Positions 30,201 to 45,200 of a stretch of DNA of 64,000 nucleotides are shown here, in pieces. Position 1 is the stretch's first letter. Every line of letters starts with the position of its first letter. A program made the translations under genes and the position numbers. The stretch comes from Spiribacter salilacus. GTDB lineage: Bacteria; Pseudomonadota; Gammaproteobacteria; Nitrococcales; Nitrococcaceae. The notes beneath the pieces are model-generated. The model saw only the letters and a program-made list of their open reading frames with translations, ran no database searches and had not been told where the DNA came from. The stretch covers positions 1-64,000 of the forward strand of contig NZ_WJPP01000006.1 in assembly GCF_009649225.1 (NCBI RefSeq), written 5' to 3'.

Positions 30201-33200
30201 GCGGTGCCGGTGCCAACCGCCTCAGTCCAAATTGGATTACCGGGGTCTTCTGAATTCGCAGTACCGCCAGCAATCAGGCGCCCGGCCAATTCTGCACGGG
30301 TGGCTTCAATGGTCAGGCTGGAATCAGCCGCGGTGGTGTACAGATCGGTATTACCATCAAGATTGAGCAGGTTACCCGCAACAATGCTGAATTCCCGCCC
30401 AGCGCCAGTCATCGCCAAATCCGCACTGGCAATGACGATGTTCTGATCTGATTCCAGTCTCAGCGCAGTGGGAATATTGATTTCACCGCTTACTTCGAGG
30501 CGCTCGGTAGCATGCAGGCGGGTGGTGGCGGTGCTGGTAGCGTCGGTAATCTCAAGCGTACCGGCAAAGACCAACTCTTTGGCACTCAGATCGATAGACT
30601 CGGCGGCGCGCACACCGCCCTCTTGCGTCACGGTCAGCGTGCCACCCGCGCTAAAGCCAATGCGTTGCACACCGATGGTGCTGGCATCGAACACGTTGCT
30701 GATGGTGAGATCCTCGAGCGAACCGAGCACGAAACTGCCCGCCGCCTGATATTGCCCAGCGCTCAGGCGCAGCTGCTCGGTATCGCCCACTAGCAAGCGG
30801 AGATCATTGCCAGCCTGCAGCGCCGCCGCGCCATTGCCCAGCGGCTGTACCGTCAGGTCGCGCTCAGCGCTCAGCTGAATCCGCCCGCTATCCCCAGTGG
30901 TGATCAGCCGTGATTCACTCGTAATGGTAAGACCGGCACTCAAACCGCTAAGCGCATCCTCGTCGGCGAGCACGGCCGCCGTAGCATCAGTTTCAACGGC
31001 AGTCAGATCGAGATCGATGCGATCATGCGCACGCAGTTCGCCCAGCACCTCCAGCCGATCTTGGGCGGATACGGAGATGCGCGAGGAACCCGAGAGCGTG
31101 GGGGTAAAGACTCGGTGATCGGTTGTCAGCGGGTCGCCATCGGCATCGTAGCGCAGCGCCATATCGCCACCGCTGGCCACAAAGCCCCACAGTCGGGCGC
31201 CACCCTCGGCAATCAAATCAATTTCGCCATCGGCCGAATGCACGGCCATCTGTGCAGTCGCGGGCATGCGGATTGCAATGCCGTCGTTGTTGCCGCTGGC
31301 ATCCTCTCGGCCACCGCCGCCGCGCAGGCTAATGGCGCCACCGGCGCGCAAGGTACCGCCAACTTCAATCGTGCCGTTGCCGTTTGCCGCGGCCTGACCA
31401 CCCAACGCCAGCTGCCCTCCAGCCACTAAGGAGAGCATGGCAGCGCTGTTGATCCAGGTGACCGTATCTTCGCGAATATTGTTTTCAGTGGTGCTGAGCG
31501 GTGTGCCACCAGCCAGCAGCGTGCCCAACACCTCCAGATGCTCGGCGCTCTCGATCTGCAGCGCCGGTTGCTCGGCATCAATGGCTGCTACCCAGCTGTT
31601 ATCGCTGAGCCCTGCTCCCACCGTGACGCCGCCAGCTGCAGTGATACGCACGCCAACGCCATCAAAGTCAGTTGCCACGCCGCCCTTCAGCACGGCCTGC
31701 CCTGAGGCCGCCAATGTGGAGGCTACGCGCAGTTGCTGATTTAACGACTCAGCATGAATTTGGTTATTTTTGACATCAAAGTTGATGCCCTGCTCACCCG
31801 AGCTGGCGCCAGCGAGTACCACACCCTCTAGGTGGACGGCCTGCGAGCCAATCAGCTCGATCCGCGCATCCGCGCTGGTGGTACGCAAAATACTGGTTGA
31901 AGCCACCACCAGGCTGCTGCCATCTTCAGCCGCACCACCTTGGTCGATGCGCTCGATACCGCTTTGCTGCACACCACCATACAGCGCGATATTGCCGCCC
32001 ACAGTGGCGTCGCCTTCCCAGTAGATCCACTGATCCGACTGCAAAATCAGGTCGGAGCGTGCACCGCGCAGATCGATGTCACCACGGATAAGAATGGCGC
32101 CCTCGCCACTGACGCGCAGATCGCCATCATCACCGAGCGTAGTCAGCGTGCCGGTCAACAGGAAACCGAACTCGGGGTTGTTGCTGCCCGCCGCCTGAAA
32201 CAGGCGATGATCATCGGCCATGCTGTTGAAATACGCGGTGCGGTAATTCTCGCTCGATTCAGACTGCGGACCGTAATTGCCCATGGTGATGCTAAGCCGG
32301 TCGGTAGCATTAACAGTACCGGCAATCCACAGCTCTTCACCCGCAAACAGGAACACGCTGGCACGCTCACCGGCCACTTGCGGCTCGACGCCATCAAAAC
32401 TAACCCCGGCGGTCACCGCTGACGCCGAACCCAGAATCATCGCCCGCCCGGATTCTAAGGTGATAGTTGAATCTGCCGACTGCGCAGAAACCGTGGCATT
32501 TTGCGCCAGCACCAGTTCACCCCCGGCAATAACGCGAATAATTGCGCCGTCTGCGTTCGTGGCCGTGATGGTCTGCACCGTGACCGAATCGTTAGTCTCA
32601 ATCCCAACATCGCTGGCAGTGGCGGTTAGCCCGTTATTATTGGGATCATTAAAATCAACACGCAGGCCATCAAACACCTGCAAAACCAAACTCTCTACTT
32701 GATGACGGTTTTCTATCAACATGCCTTCAGTAAGGGCTAGGGTGCCGCCATCGCTGGCGTTGCCCTCATCAGCAATCGCAATCTTTTTCCAGCGCTCGGT
32801 GTTGGCATAGTCTTCACGCGCTAGATCAACGGTTGCAGCATCGCCCAGATATTCATAAAGGCCGTAATCTGCTCGGGAGTACTGCACACGCAGCAAATCA
32901 CCGGTTGCCAATGCACGCGCACGATTAACCGAACTTTCTGTTCGTCTATCGGTTGTAGTTGCATAATCTGCAGTGATTTTTTGCCACGCATCCTCATCCG
33001 TGAAATCTTCTTTGGCCAAATCGCGCTCGGCGGCCGCACCGAGGTAGCGGTAGAGCGCGTGGCTCAACCCGATCACATCACCCACCCCAGCCTGAGCCAA
33101 AGCCTGCTGCTGCTCCTGACTCAATTCATCAAACTGATCAGGGCGCTCGATAATGATGCGATCACCCACCACACCGATAGCCCCGTCTGTGCCCGCATTA

Positions 33201-36200
33201 AGCTCAATCGTGTTGCCCCGCACCGCGGTGTAGGCGCTGGTAACCTCTGAGCCCAAATCGGCCGCATCCACATGCGGGTTGAGGTATGTGGCAAGCCCTG
33301 CACTTAAGCGGTAATCCACCCGCCCATCTGAATAGCCATCGGCACGTAGCAAGTCTTTAAGAACCTCTGCACGCGATAGCCCCTCGATGCCGCTAGCTGC
33401 AACTACCGCATCGCCGTTAATAATGTTTCCTGAAACGGTACTTAAGGTGACATCGCCACCGGTGGATTCCACAGCCGCGTTACCGCCTGACCAAAGCGTG
33501 GGCCGCAATAGCACCAGATCACCGGTTTGTTGCTCGATGGTAATGTTGCCAGCCGCGCGAACCGCCACACCACCGGTGCCCTGGGTATTACTCTGAAGCT
33601 TGATATTGCCAACCGCGCCGTTCGCTGCGTCCAGCTCAACTCGATTACCCCGAATGCTCAGCTCCTCATTCACATCCGGTCCAAAACTTAAAATTCCGTC
33701 CACGGCGCTGAGGCGAACATCTCCGATAGTCGACTCAATGCGCGTGGCGCGTAACGAAGCCTCCCCAGTTTCACCCACACTAAACACATTGATATCAATA
33801 TCGTTTTTGGCACGAATATCACCGGTGCCCGCGCCGCCCTCAAGCGACATTTTGATATGCCCGCCCGCGTTTAACACCGGAGCGCGGCCGTAATAGGCAG
33901 CGCCATCGGCAAAGCGAATATTGCCATCTGCGGTTACGTTCAGCGTCATATCGCCGATACGCACATCACCCCGGAAAAAGACCGAACCACCCCCCGTGAC
34001 ATTGATGCCGGCATCGCCCGAGCTTGAAATCTGATCGATAATTACCGGGTAATCGGCCCGAATGGTATGAGTGTAGAAATCTTTAAACCCAGTTTCGGTG
34101 GTTGTTTCGGTGTGATGGGTCTTTTTGCGCAGCCAGCCACCACCGGTAGTCCAATTACGCTGGTTGTAGGTGTAGTTCTGAAAGCTATTGTCATAGCGGT
34201 TAGCACCCGGTGCCTCAAACTCACCCTCAAAGCGGCTACCTTTACTCCATAGCTCTCCATCAGAGTAATCAGCCTCAACCAACTCAACGGGTTGATCAGG
34301 GCCAACATAGGTATAAATGATGCCGGTAGAAATCACATCATCACCGCGCCGGAAGGTACCATCCACCACGCGTACTTGGCTTACCCCGGCACGCATATCA
34401 ACTGCGGTATTACGCTTTGTTTCAAAATTAAGCGCGTAAACAACCTCAAAGCCAAGCAAATCTTCAGCCCGGTTAAAATTCTCTGAGGTGATTAATGTCT
34501 CAGACTCCAGCAACGGCCTCTCATCGCTATACTCAAATCGACGGAATTTCCAGCTGCGGTCTTTAACCAAGAACCCCCAATCTCGCCCAACAAGATTAAA
34601 AGAGCGCTTCTCGTACTTGCGAATTTCAGTTTCGGTAAACGCCTGCCCCTCAACCCAACTGTAAAAAGTGCCTTCCTCAGGCTGATAAAAAATACGATGC
34701 TGGGTATCGCGTAAAGGGTTATAGTCGGCTGCATCTAAATTGCCCGCGTCTTCCCACGCTGTGCGTTGCGCTGCCAGCGCGGCAATGTTGTGGGCTACCG
34801 TTGTGCCATCGTCACTGTAGTTAATGCGTGGCAGCCCGTCTTCACCGGTTGTTAGGGTGCCCGTGAAGGTCTCTTCGGTAATTTCACCCTCATCAAAGGT
34901 GTAGACCGTGCGCTTAAGTCCATTGGTGTCATTAATGGTTAACAGCCCAGGGCTTGATACCGCAAGGTCAATCCCGTCAAACACCAGATCATAGTCTGTT
35001 CGATTATCTACGCGCAGACTTGGCTTGCCATCTGCAATCAGGATTTTGCCCGCGCCCGTATTGAAGATTTCGCCCGTTACCGTGACACGGCCAGGCGTTG
35101 TCGCCAGCTCTTCAATCACGACCGCCTGACTGGCGGCATCAAAATAGCTACTAAACGGCACTTCACCAAATGAAACACCGGCCACTAATACCTCAGGGGC
35201 ACGAGTATAGGTGTCTAAAGAGCGCCCGCTTCGGACATCACCAAATAAGGCGGTTGTTTCGGTGGGGGCAAAATTCTCGCGAATCGTTAATTCAAGATCA
35301 GTAACACCACTTTGCAAAATGCCGTTTAAATTCAGGTAGGTGGCACTAATGTTGATTTCGCCACGTGCCACCACTCGCGTCGGCTCACGGTCGATAATGG
35401 CCTGCTCGATGGTTTGCGCAAACGTGCTGGCTATCCCGCCATTAAACCGTAAATCCAAAACCTGGCCATTTTCGGAATCTCGCGCTGCTTGATAGCGCTC
35501 GGCGTAATTCACCAGCTGCCGCGGGTCGCTAAAGTGCTGCCAACCTTCAACATTCAAATCAAAATCGCCGGATGCCTTGACATCTAAGGTGGCGGCACGA
35601 ATCTGCCCTGAAACCTCAACACTGCCCATTCGGTTATCGAGCGTTGCGCTGCCATCATCATTCACCACCGAACCCAGCACAAATAGGTCACTGGGCCCTG
35701 AAAGTCGCTCAATAATCAGCTCGGGCAGGCCTAATAATCTTGCAGGTTGGCTTTGCTGGAGGATGCTGATTTCGCTTTCACCCGTTTCGGCCACGCCTGT
35801 TAACGACTCGCCAGACAAATACACATTGCCGGGGTCAAGCTCTAGCATCCGGCCATCAACCGGTTGAATGATCCGGCTATTGGCAATGGCCACATCATAA
35901 ATACGCATCTGCAACGGCGTTTCGTTACGAATATCGATTTGTGCGCTTGCAGCGCCGCCGATACGCCCAGCTGTAATGCCGGCATTCAACGCGTCACGAT
36001 CGGTATCGACGCCATCAATACGAACTAGGCCTGCCGCGGCATATAGATCGGGAATGTCGAGGAAAACTAAATCCAGCTCCTCAGCCACCACATACTCAGT
36101 GCGCCCATTAACGTTAACTTCCTCACGCAGGCCCAATCGGTCTAATGCCCGCTCTACCAGCTCGAGTTGCGATTGGTAGCGTGCCACGGCTTCTTCATTT

Positions 36201-39200
36201 TCCGCATGGCTAATCATCCACCCGCGCAGCGTGTCATAGCGCTGAATCAGCAGATTGCTCACGGTATCTAAACTCACGCTTGGCGCCGCAACCGCTACAG
36301 GCTTAATCACATAAAACCGATTCTCAAGCGCTGCCAACACCGCATCACGGGTGGCTTTTTCTTCGTCATCCAGCCCGGTGGCATCCAAATTGGAGAAATC
36401 GAGCGCGGCATACTCCATGCGCTGATCAGACAAGACCCCGAGTGCCGTTTTCTCAGCCTCCGTCAGGTCTGTACCCAGCCGTGAAATATCAAAATCGGGC
36501 TGATTCGGCGCGCTCACCGGCAGCACATGGAAAATCAAATCACTGGTAATGCCCGCTTTAATCTGCGTGGCCTCAGCAACAAGCACTTCTTGCGTGGCGC
36601 TGACCACCTGACCGCGGCTGGTGCGGTCATTACCGTAGGGGATGCCAGATAAAGACAGTAATGAGGTAGCTTCTGTGCCGCGATCATCCTCACCAATGCC
36701 TTCGATGGCCCGCAACTGCACATTCCCAATGGCCTGAATGCGCGTGGCACCGGTTAAATCAATTCGATTGCTCTCGGTAATCTTTAGGTCGGCATCGGGG
36801 CGTGCAAGGTTGGGGAAAATGCTAACCGCGGTGGCCTGCGCATCGGCATATCCGCCTAGCTGATTCACGCGCCCGCCGCTATCAAGCCCCGTAAGCAGCT
36901 GCACACTGCCACCACGAATTAGCGCATTACTGGTCTTAATCAAGTTTAAGGCATTGACTCGGCCCACCGCTTCAGCACCCGTTACCCCGGTTAGAATCGA
37001 GGCGGTGTAAAGATTCGCACTGGGGTTTGCACTACTAATCGTGCGCGCGGAAAGAATCACATCGCCGCTGTCATTACGCAGGGTGGAGGCACCTACAGCA
37101 ATACCCGACTGCGTAGCGGCATCAATTTTGCTACGGCCTAGCGAGAGGTTGAACCCGCCCACGCCTTCAACCCTAACGCTATCAACCGCAAAAACATCGG
37201 CAAGGCTTGAAACTTCAATACGCCCGGGCGCTTGCACCGAGCCGGCTACCTCAATACGGCTGTTATCACCTATCTCAACATCAGCACTAAACCGACTGCT
37301 ATCGGTGCCAAACAGGGTGTAACTCCTTAGCACACTCACGTTTGCCGCACCGGCAGATCCAGCGCGCAAATTATTTTGCTGCGCATACCGGTCTTTAAGC
37401 CCAATATTGACCGCATTAATAAAGACATTGCCGGTGGCATCTATTGCCACCCCGTCACCAATTCGTGAAAGCGCCGCACCCGTGAGGCGCGTTTCGACCT
37501 TTGCCCCCGTGCCGGTGGCTAGGCCAATGGAGCTTGCATTTGCCCGCGCATCGCCGGCCTGCTGGTGGCTCGATGCCACGCTTAAATTAGTAACCGTAAT
37601 CTTTGACCCATCAGCAATTTGGGCAATCACATCGCGCGTGTCCACCACCTCAACCTGTGCACCAGCAACCGCGGCCAATAATGCACCACTGCTCGATTCG
37701 CCTTCAGCAAAGACCGTATCCAAGGCACTAGACTGAACATTGAGTCGGTTTGCCGTAAGCGTGGTTGATTGGCCCAAGCCCGCGCGCACATTACCGCTCG
37801 CACTGACCTTGGCGGTAGTTACCCCCACCGCAACGCCGGTACTTGCGGCAAGACCGGCCGCCTTACCGGAACCGGTGGCTTTGGCGTCTGCCGATACCAC
37901 CACCGCGCCACCGGCGTTCACGGTACCGCCGTCAATTAGCGCCTCAACGGGATTGTTCAAGGTGACGCGCGAAACACTGCCAGCCGCTGCTGCGGAAATA
38001 AGCCCAACCGATACGGCGGTGGCTTTGACCTCGCTGCTCGCGTTTACCTCACTAGTGGCCTGCAGCGTGACATCTTGAGCGGCATCGAGACGAGCGGCAT
38101 TGGTTGTGCGCGCTTGGGTCAGGTTTTCGATGGTAACGAGTGACTCCGCACCACCACCAGCAAGGCTGCCACCTAAGCTCACCCCAACGGCAACGGCCGC
38201 CGCGGCGGCCTCCGAATTGACCCGCGCGGTATCTTTTGCCGTTAGCGTGATGCTGCCTGCCTCGCTCGTCACGCGGCCCGCGTTAATTTCTGCCTTAATC
38301 TGATTATCAATTTGGTTATCAGCCAGCGCCACGCCAACTGCTAGGCTTGCAGAGACCAACCCAAACGATGCCGCCACTGATGCAGCACGCACGGTTGCAT
38401 CAATTTGGGATTCATCCTCAGCCCGCAATATCACATTATTTTTTGCCGTTAGCGTGCTGCCAATACTTTGCGCCGTCACATCAATACCAATGCGATTACG
38501 TGCATCAGACCCGGCGCCAGTAGCGGCTACTGAAACCTTACCGCCAGCCAATGCCGCACTTTTGGCATCTACCAACGCTTTAATGCTGGCATCGTTATCT
38601 GCAGTCAGCCTGAGCCCACCCTCAGCGGTTAAATTAACGCTGTTGGCCGTTGCGCTCACCTCACCGTCTATGGTGTTGGTGGCCTGAGCAGACCCAATGG
38701 CAATACCCACACCAACGCTAATGCCCGCGGCCACCGATGCCGCCGCCGCCCGCACCTCCGCATCAATCTGCGTTGATTGACGGGCATCCACATACACATT
38801 GCCGGCACTACGCAAGGTTGAGTCGCGCAGCTGCGCCTGGGTAGTGGTTGTGATGACATTACGCGCATCACTAAACGCCCCAGAGAAGTTAATACCGGCC
38901 GTGCCACCCACACTTGCCGCCGCGCCTAGCGCAAACACCAACGCATCAATTTGCCCGTCACTGCGTGCCCGCACATCCAGCCCGGTGCGGCGAGTCTCCA
39001 GCAAATCTAGGTTGTTGACCCGGGCAACTACCGAACTGGTAATACGATTTTGCGCCACGGTGGCTGCCACCGATGCCGCAATGCCAACATTGCCACCAAA
39101 CGCCGCCGCTATGCTTGCCGCGCCAACACGTGCGTTAATTTCTGCGGTATCCCGTGCGTCTAACAGCACATTACCGGCACGCACCCGGTTGCTGGCATCA

Positions 39201-42200
39201 CCATCAATACTGGCAAGCACATCAACATGAATGCGATTAACCGCACCCACCCCAGCGCCACTTAGCCCAACGCCAGCAGCGCCCCCAATGGCCAACGCTA
39301 AAGAAACGGAGAACACCTCAGCACGAATCTGCTGATCGGCCTGCGCCTTTACCGTCAAACCGCGGGTAACATCAACATCGCTGGTGAGCACTTTGGCTTC
39401 AACGGCCCGTGCATTTGGGCTGATGCCAACGCGCTTCCAAAGATCGGTGTTGCCATAGTCTTGCTGCGCCAGGTCTTCGTTTTCTACGGGGTCTTCACCC
39501 AGGTAGCGATAGGTTTCACCGGCTCTTACGCCATGCAGCACCTTAACCACTTTGCCATTAGCCAGGCTGGCGATCTCACCCTCATCGGTGGTGTAGTCCG
39601 CCGTGACTGCGTTTTCCTGAATACCGATTTCATTGCGCGCCAGCGAAACACCTAACGACGCCCCCACGCCAGCCGTGCCACCGCCGCCGGCCGATAGTGC
39701 CAGCACCGCCACAAAGGCATTGATGCGTGCGGCATCTTCAGCATCCAGCACCACACTGCGCGTTGCGGTTATCGAGGCATCTTCTATCCATGCCCGCGTT
39801 GCACCGCCAATGAGGTTTTTGGCATCTGCCCCGGCGCCGGCTAGGGCCAAACCCGTGGTGCCCGCTAATCCGGCCGCTGCCGAGGCGGCAATCGCCGTTA
39901 CCTCAATCACTGCGGTTGAACGCGCCTCAATCCGCACATCGCCACTGTTAACATTGGCGTCTTTAAGGCTCGCCTCAACCACCACATCAATACTGTTGCG
40001 GGCAATACTCGCGCCAATGGCCAACGCCCCGCCAGTGGACCCACCAAGCCCCGCTGCCAATGAAGCCGCGCCAGCAAATGCCAAAATACGCGAGGCATCC
40101 TCAGCCAATAGGTTCAGCCCTTGGGTATCCGCGGTACCCCCGCTAACCTGCGCACTCACACCCGCATGCACACGGTTGCGCACATCCACCCCAGAGCCAG
40201 CGGCACCAATCCCCACGCTGCCACCGCCGGCAATGGCCACCGAGCCACTAAAAACGTTGGCGGTAATCTGCTGGCCAGCACGCGCCTCGATGGCCGTCTG
40301 CCCAGTAATATCCAGTGAACTATTCACCACCCGGGCAATGGCCTCAGCGCGATCTTCTGCGCCATTGCCAATACGGTTATAAGCTACCGCTACCCCAATT
40401 GATGCGCCCACGCCCGTGGAGCCGCCCGCCCCTATGGCTAGCGAGGCCGTTAGAACACCCGCATTAGTACCGGTTGTTTGGCTAGCGTTTAAATCAAACC
40501 GATCAGCGCTCTTAACCGTGCTGCCACTGACTTCTGCCAGCGTATCGCCATTAACCCGGTTATCCGCCACCGCGGCACCGCCGCTCACCGACACGCTCGT
40601 GCTGCCGCCCGCTGCAAAGGAGAGACTCGCCGCCGTGGCCACGGCATTCACGGTATAGGCTGACACCTGCAACGCATCGGGCGCCGTGGCAGGGTCATTG
40701 ATCTTCAGCTGATAGCTCCGCCCATCTTGATCGGTGAGCAGCCAGGCTGTGCCCGCATCAATCGTGGCCAGTTCAAAGGGCCGCTCATCGGTATCCTCCA
40801 CGCTGTTGATTTCAACGCCGGCACTGCTTAGCGCTCCAGCCAACGCCGTGAGTACCGCACGATCAGCGGTTAAATCCTGCGCAAATTCATCGGCATCCGT
40901 GTCTGGGTTATCGCTTTCTTGCTCAGCGGCACCGTTGAGCGCGGCGGCTGAGAGTGCTGCATGTTCAGTCAGATCAATCGTGCCCAGCGGCGTGCTGCTC
41001 TGGTTGGCACGAATATCGATGGCACCGGTGCGGCTTTCAAGGCGACTCACATTAACGGCTCTGGCGCGCGCGTCAGTATCCACCTCGTTAAACGCCAGCG
41101 CTAAACCCACGCTAATGGCCACACCGGTACTGCCACCGAGTGCGCCGCTAATCGCGGCTGCGCCGGTTCGTGCATCTATGCCTGTGAGGTTTTCAGATCT
41201 AATGGAGATATCATCAGCAAGCAGTTGATTTAGCTGATTTACCTCAGCCACCACATCTCGATTAATCAGGTTCAATGTGACCGCGCCACCGGCGGCTACG
41301 GCAACCCCCGTGCCACTGCTCGCGCCAATGGCTACGCTGTTGGCAGCCACTACAGAGTTGATAAGCGATCGGGCATCGGCATGCACCACCAAGCTGCCTG
41401 CGATATCGATATCGGCATCTTCAATGCTTGCTGCAATACCCGCGGCGGCTGATATCAGATCAACTCGCTGCCACAGCGTACGGTCTTCAAAATTCTGGTT
41501 GGCTAGCACCAAATCGCTAACGGCTTTGCCGAGGTATTCATAGACCCCGCCGCGTAGTGGGCCATCGGTGATTTTGACGGTTTGCCCCGTGCTAAGCGCA
41601 GTAGGCGTATCGGCTTGGGTGTAATCTGCGGTGATATCGGTACGGCTGGTTTGGCCAATTTCGTTACGTGATACCGCCAGCCCCAGCGCCGCTGCCGGCG
41701 CGCTGCCACTGCCCAGCCCTACGGCCACGGAGGCCGCCGTTGCACGCAGGCGGGCTTCGATACGCGCCCGGTCTCGCGATTCAACCCGCAAATCACCCCC
41801 ACTGCTTAGCGACACGCCGCTTAATACGGCCCGCGTGGCGCCATTAATGCGGTTAAAGCCCAGCGCGCCCGCCCCGGAGATGGCCAAGCCACTGCCGGAT
41901 GCACTGGCGACTATCGCAATTGCCGTTGCTAACCCTTGGGCATTAATGGCCGCATCGCGCGTGGCTTTAATCTCAATATCGCCATCAACACGCAGAGACG
42001 GCCGCGTGGTCAGGCCATCGGCATCATCCCTTACCGCTGCGGTTACCGCATGGGTAATGGCGTTGCGTGCCATCGATACTGCAAAAGACAGTGCCTTAGC
42101 GGCACCTGCCTGACTTAAGCCTGCACTGGCAGCGGTAGCACTAACCCGCGCGGTAATATCGGTATCACCGGCGGCCAGCACTTTAAGGTCGCCATCAACA

Positions 42201-45200
42201 CTTGCTTCATCGCCGTTATTACCCAGCTCCCAGCGGGCCTCTGTAGTGGCAGCAATTCGGTTAAGCGCCATCACCGGCGCCACCGTGAGTGTGGTGGCAG
42301 CGCCGCTGTCTGTACCAACGGCCACATCAAGCGCTAGGGCCTGATTGGCGATATGGGCACTAATGCTGCCATCGGCCGTTGCCAACACTTGCGCATTACC
42401 GCCAATATCGAGCGTGCTATTTTCAATACGCGCAAGCGTTTTTAAGGTTTCAAGCCCGCCTAAATTGGTGCCAAGCAGGGTATCCACCACGTTTTCAAAA
42501 AGATTAGCGGGGCGATAGCCGATGGTATTAAACGCCAGCGTAATGCCAACGGATACCGAGGCCTGTAGTTGGCTATCCACCTGCGCAATGAGGGTGCTGG
42601 CGGCATCGGCTTTAACCAGCAGATTGCCCCCGGTGGTGATTGTGCTGCCGAGCAGGCTTGCCTCACTGCCGCCTAGCACGGTATTGGTTGCGATAATGAC
42701 ATTGGCAGCCACAGTATCGGCCGTGGCCTGGGCGCGATTATCCGCTACCAACAGCGCCTCATCGAGCGCTTGAATTTGCAGGGCATCATTAAGCGTTAAG
42801 GTGGCGGCCTTAACCTCGGCCAGGCTCTGGCCCCGCACATCATTACGCGCGATAACCGCACCGATGCTACTACCTCGGGCGGCCGGACCAAAGGCCGCTT
42901 CTACCTCATCAATAGCCGCTAAGGCGGCATCATTGAGCAGACCATCTACATCCACCGCGCGCCAGCGATCGGTATTGAGGAAGTTCTCAGCGGAAAGATC
43001 GACCGTGTCGCCGGCATTGCCTTCATATACATAAATGCCGCGCGGCGCGGCTAATACTTTGCGCCAGCGGCTGGTATCGCTAAAGTCTTCCCGATCTAGC
43101 CGTACATCCGTCTCGCTTGAGGTGGCAATAAACTCATAAATGGCGCCGGCTTCACCACCGCCTATAGCCCAGTCCAGCTGCACCCGTTCACCGGTGCTGA
43201 GCTCGGCGGGGCGATCCAGCAATCGGTACTCTGCCTCACGAATCCCAACTCGCTCGCCACCTTGCAGGGTAAGCTCATCGGTATCGGCCATTGCCTCATC
43301 CCGATAGAGCGCCCCTAAAGCGCGCAATGCCGATGCCATGGCACCCTCACTACCGGTGGTGGCACTCAGTGCCGTATCTGCGATGATGCTGGCGGTATCC
43401 TGGGCATTGACCAGCGCATCAGCCGCCGAGCCGCCCTTTTCATTCAGTGTTGCCAGCGTATCGGTGGCAATCATGTTGCTTGAAAGCACAAAACCTGCGG
43501 CCAGCGATCGCCCGCCTGATTGACCACCACCCCCGGCAGCTGTTTCATTACCCAACTGCGCGCTAATGGCCGAATCATTAAGCGCCTCAATACGTAACCC
43601 ACCGGTCAAATCCAGTGTTGAGTCGGTTACTTGTGCGCGCACAATCAGCGGATCGGCATCGCCAATATCGGTATTTGCCAGCGCCTCGGCCGTGGCGGTA
43701 AGCCAATCGGTGGCCTCCCAGCCCACGGTGTTAAAAGCTAAAGTGGCGTTAACCGCGTTGTCTCCCGCGCTCATAGCGCTGGTGTTTTTGGCCAGTAAAT
43801 CGGTGGTGTTTGTTGCTTTAACGTGAAGATCACCTACCGTGGTGGTGATAGTTGCCGAATTTACTTTCGCATCCACTTGGCCCAGCACCCGGTTGGTGGC
43901 CAAAATGCCACCGGCGGCCAGCCCGGCACCGCTGCCCTCACCCACGGTGGCCGCGCCATCAAGCTGGGCATGAATGCGTGCTGATTCATCAGCCTGAATG
44001 TTGGCTGAGCCCACCTCAAGAACGGCCCTGGCAACCTGAGCCAGGGCCTTACCCTGCACATCGTTACGCGCAATCAAACCGCCAATGGCACTTGCCGAGG
44101 CGGGTTTTGCGTTTTGATCGGCCGGATCACCCAGCGCACTTAAGGCAAAGTCGCTCACCCGCTTGCCATCGTTGGCCCCAGTAAACTCGACCCGCCAGCG
44201 ATCATCCTCCGCGCTAACCTCAGCGCCAACATCGGTTGCCGACAGCGCCGCGGCAATGGCCGACTGAATGCTGGCTGCCCCTGCGGTGCGCACTAGCTCT
44301 CGCGTTTCGAGGCCTTCGCCATTCACCGCAAAACTCAGCTTAAAGCGCTCGGTATCGGGCAGGCTAAACGCCCAGGCGGGGTTGGCTGGCGCCTCGCTAC
44401 CGGCCGGCGCCATGGTTTGAACAGCTACAACTGAGTCGGCAGGATCTGCGGCGGCATCATCCCCATCGGGTACCGCATTAAACGGCAGGCTGACACCGAG
44501 GTCGTCTAAAAACCCGATAGCCTGATCGATCACACCACGATAGTCTTCTAGGCCCTCTGGCGTGATATCGCCCAAGCGCACATCCGGCAAGCTTTGCTCC
44601 AATGTGCGTGTGTCATCCACCAGCTGGTTAACATAGCCGCTGAGTGATGGCGGCAGCCATTGACCATAAAGCGCCGCCAGATCAAGCTCGGCAAAACCGC
44701 CGGTGTCATCCGTACCACTGGTTAACCAATCCACTTGGTTGGCCAAGGTGGCAATTGGCAAGGCCTCGTTAAAACGCGTACCGAGCAAAGAGAAGTCGAT
44801 ACTGGGGTCACGCAGCTTCACGCTCGAGGGCAAAAACGCCACGGCTTGGAGCAAGTTGGCCACCGTGGCGGCGGGGTCATCCGCAATTTCGATAACCAGC
44901 GGGGTGCCTTCGCCTGGATCAGCCAAATTGATGGTACCCAGTTCAAAGCTCTGCTCGGCAAAATCCCCATCAATGAGGCGCTCAAGCGGGGTATCCGCCA
45001 ATAGCGTTTTTAAATTCAGCGTTAGCGCATTGCCGGCGGCCTCGTCTGCCAGCTTAAATTCCACGGGCTTATCAAATAAGCGCATGGCAAGCTTAGGCGG
45101 CTCAAAGGTAATGGTCTCTGGCAAAAACGGCTCGGGCGTCCAAACGGTAGATTCCTCGCCTTCGATGTAAATCGAATACTCCACACCCGGCAAGGCGGCC

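Noticed and set aside
39633-40382. 249-codon plus-strand frame opposite the giant gene
   Set aside because: Ala/Pro/Ser/Thr-rich translation is an antisense shadow of GC-biased codons of the repeat gene; no Shine-Dalgarno, domain or conserved pattern.
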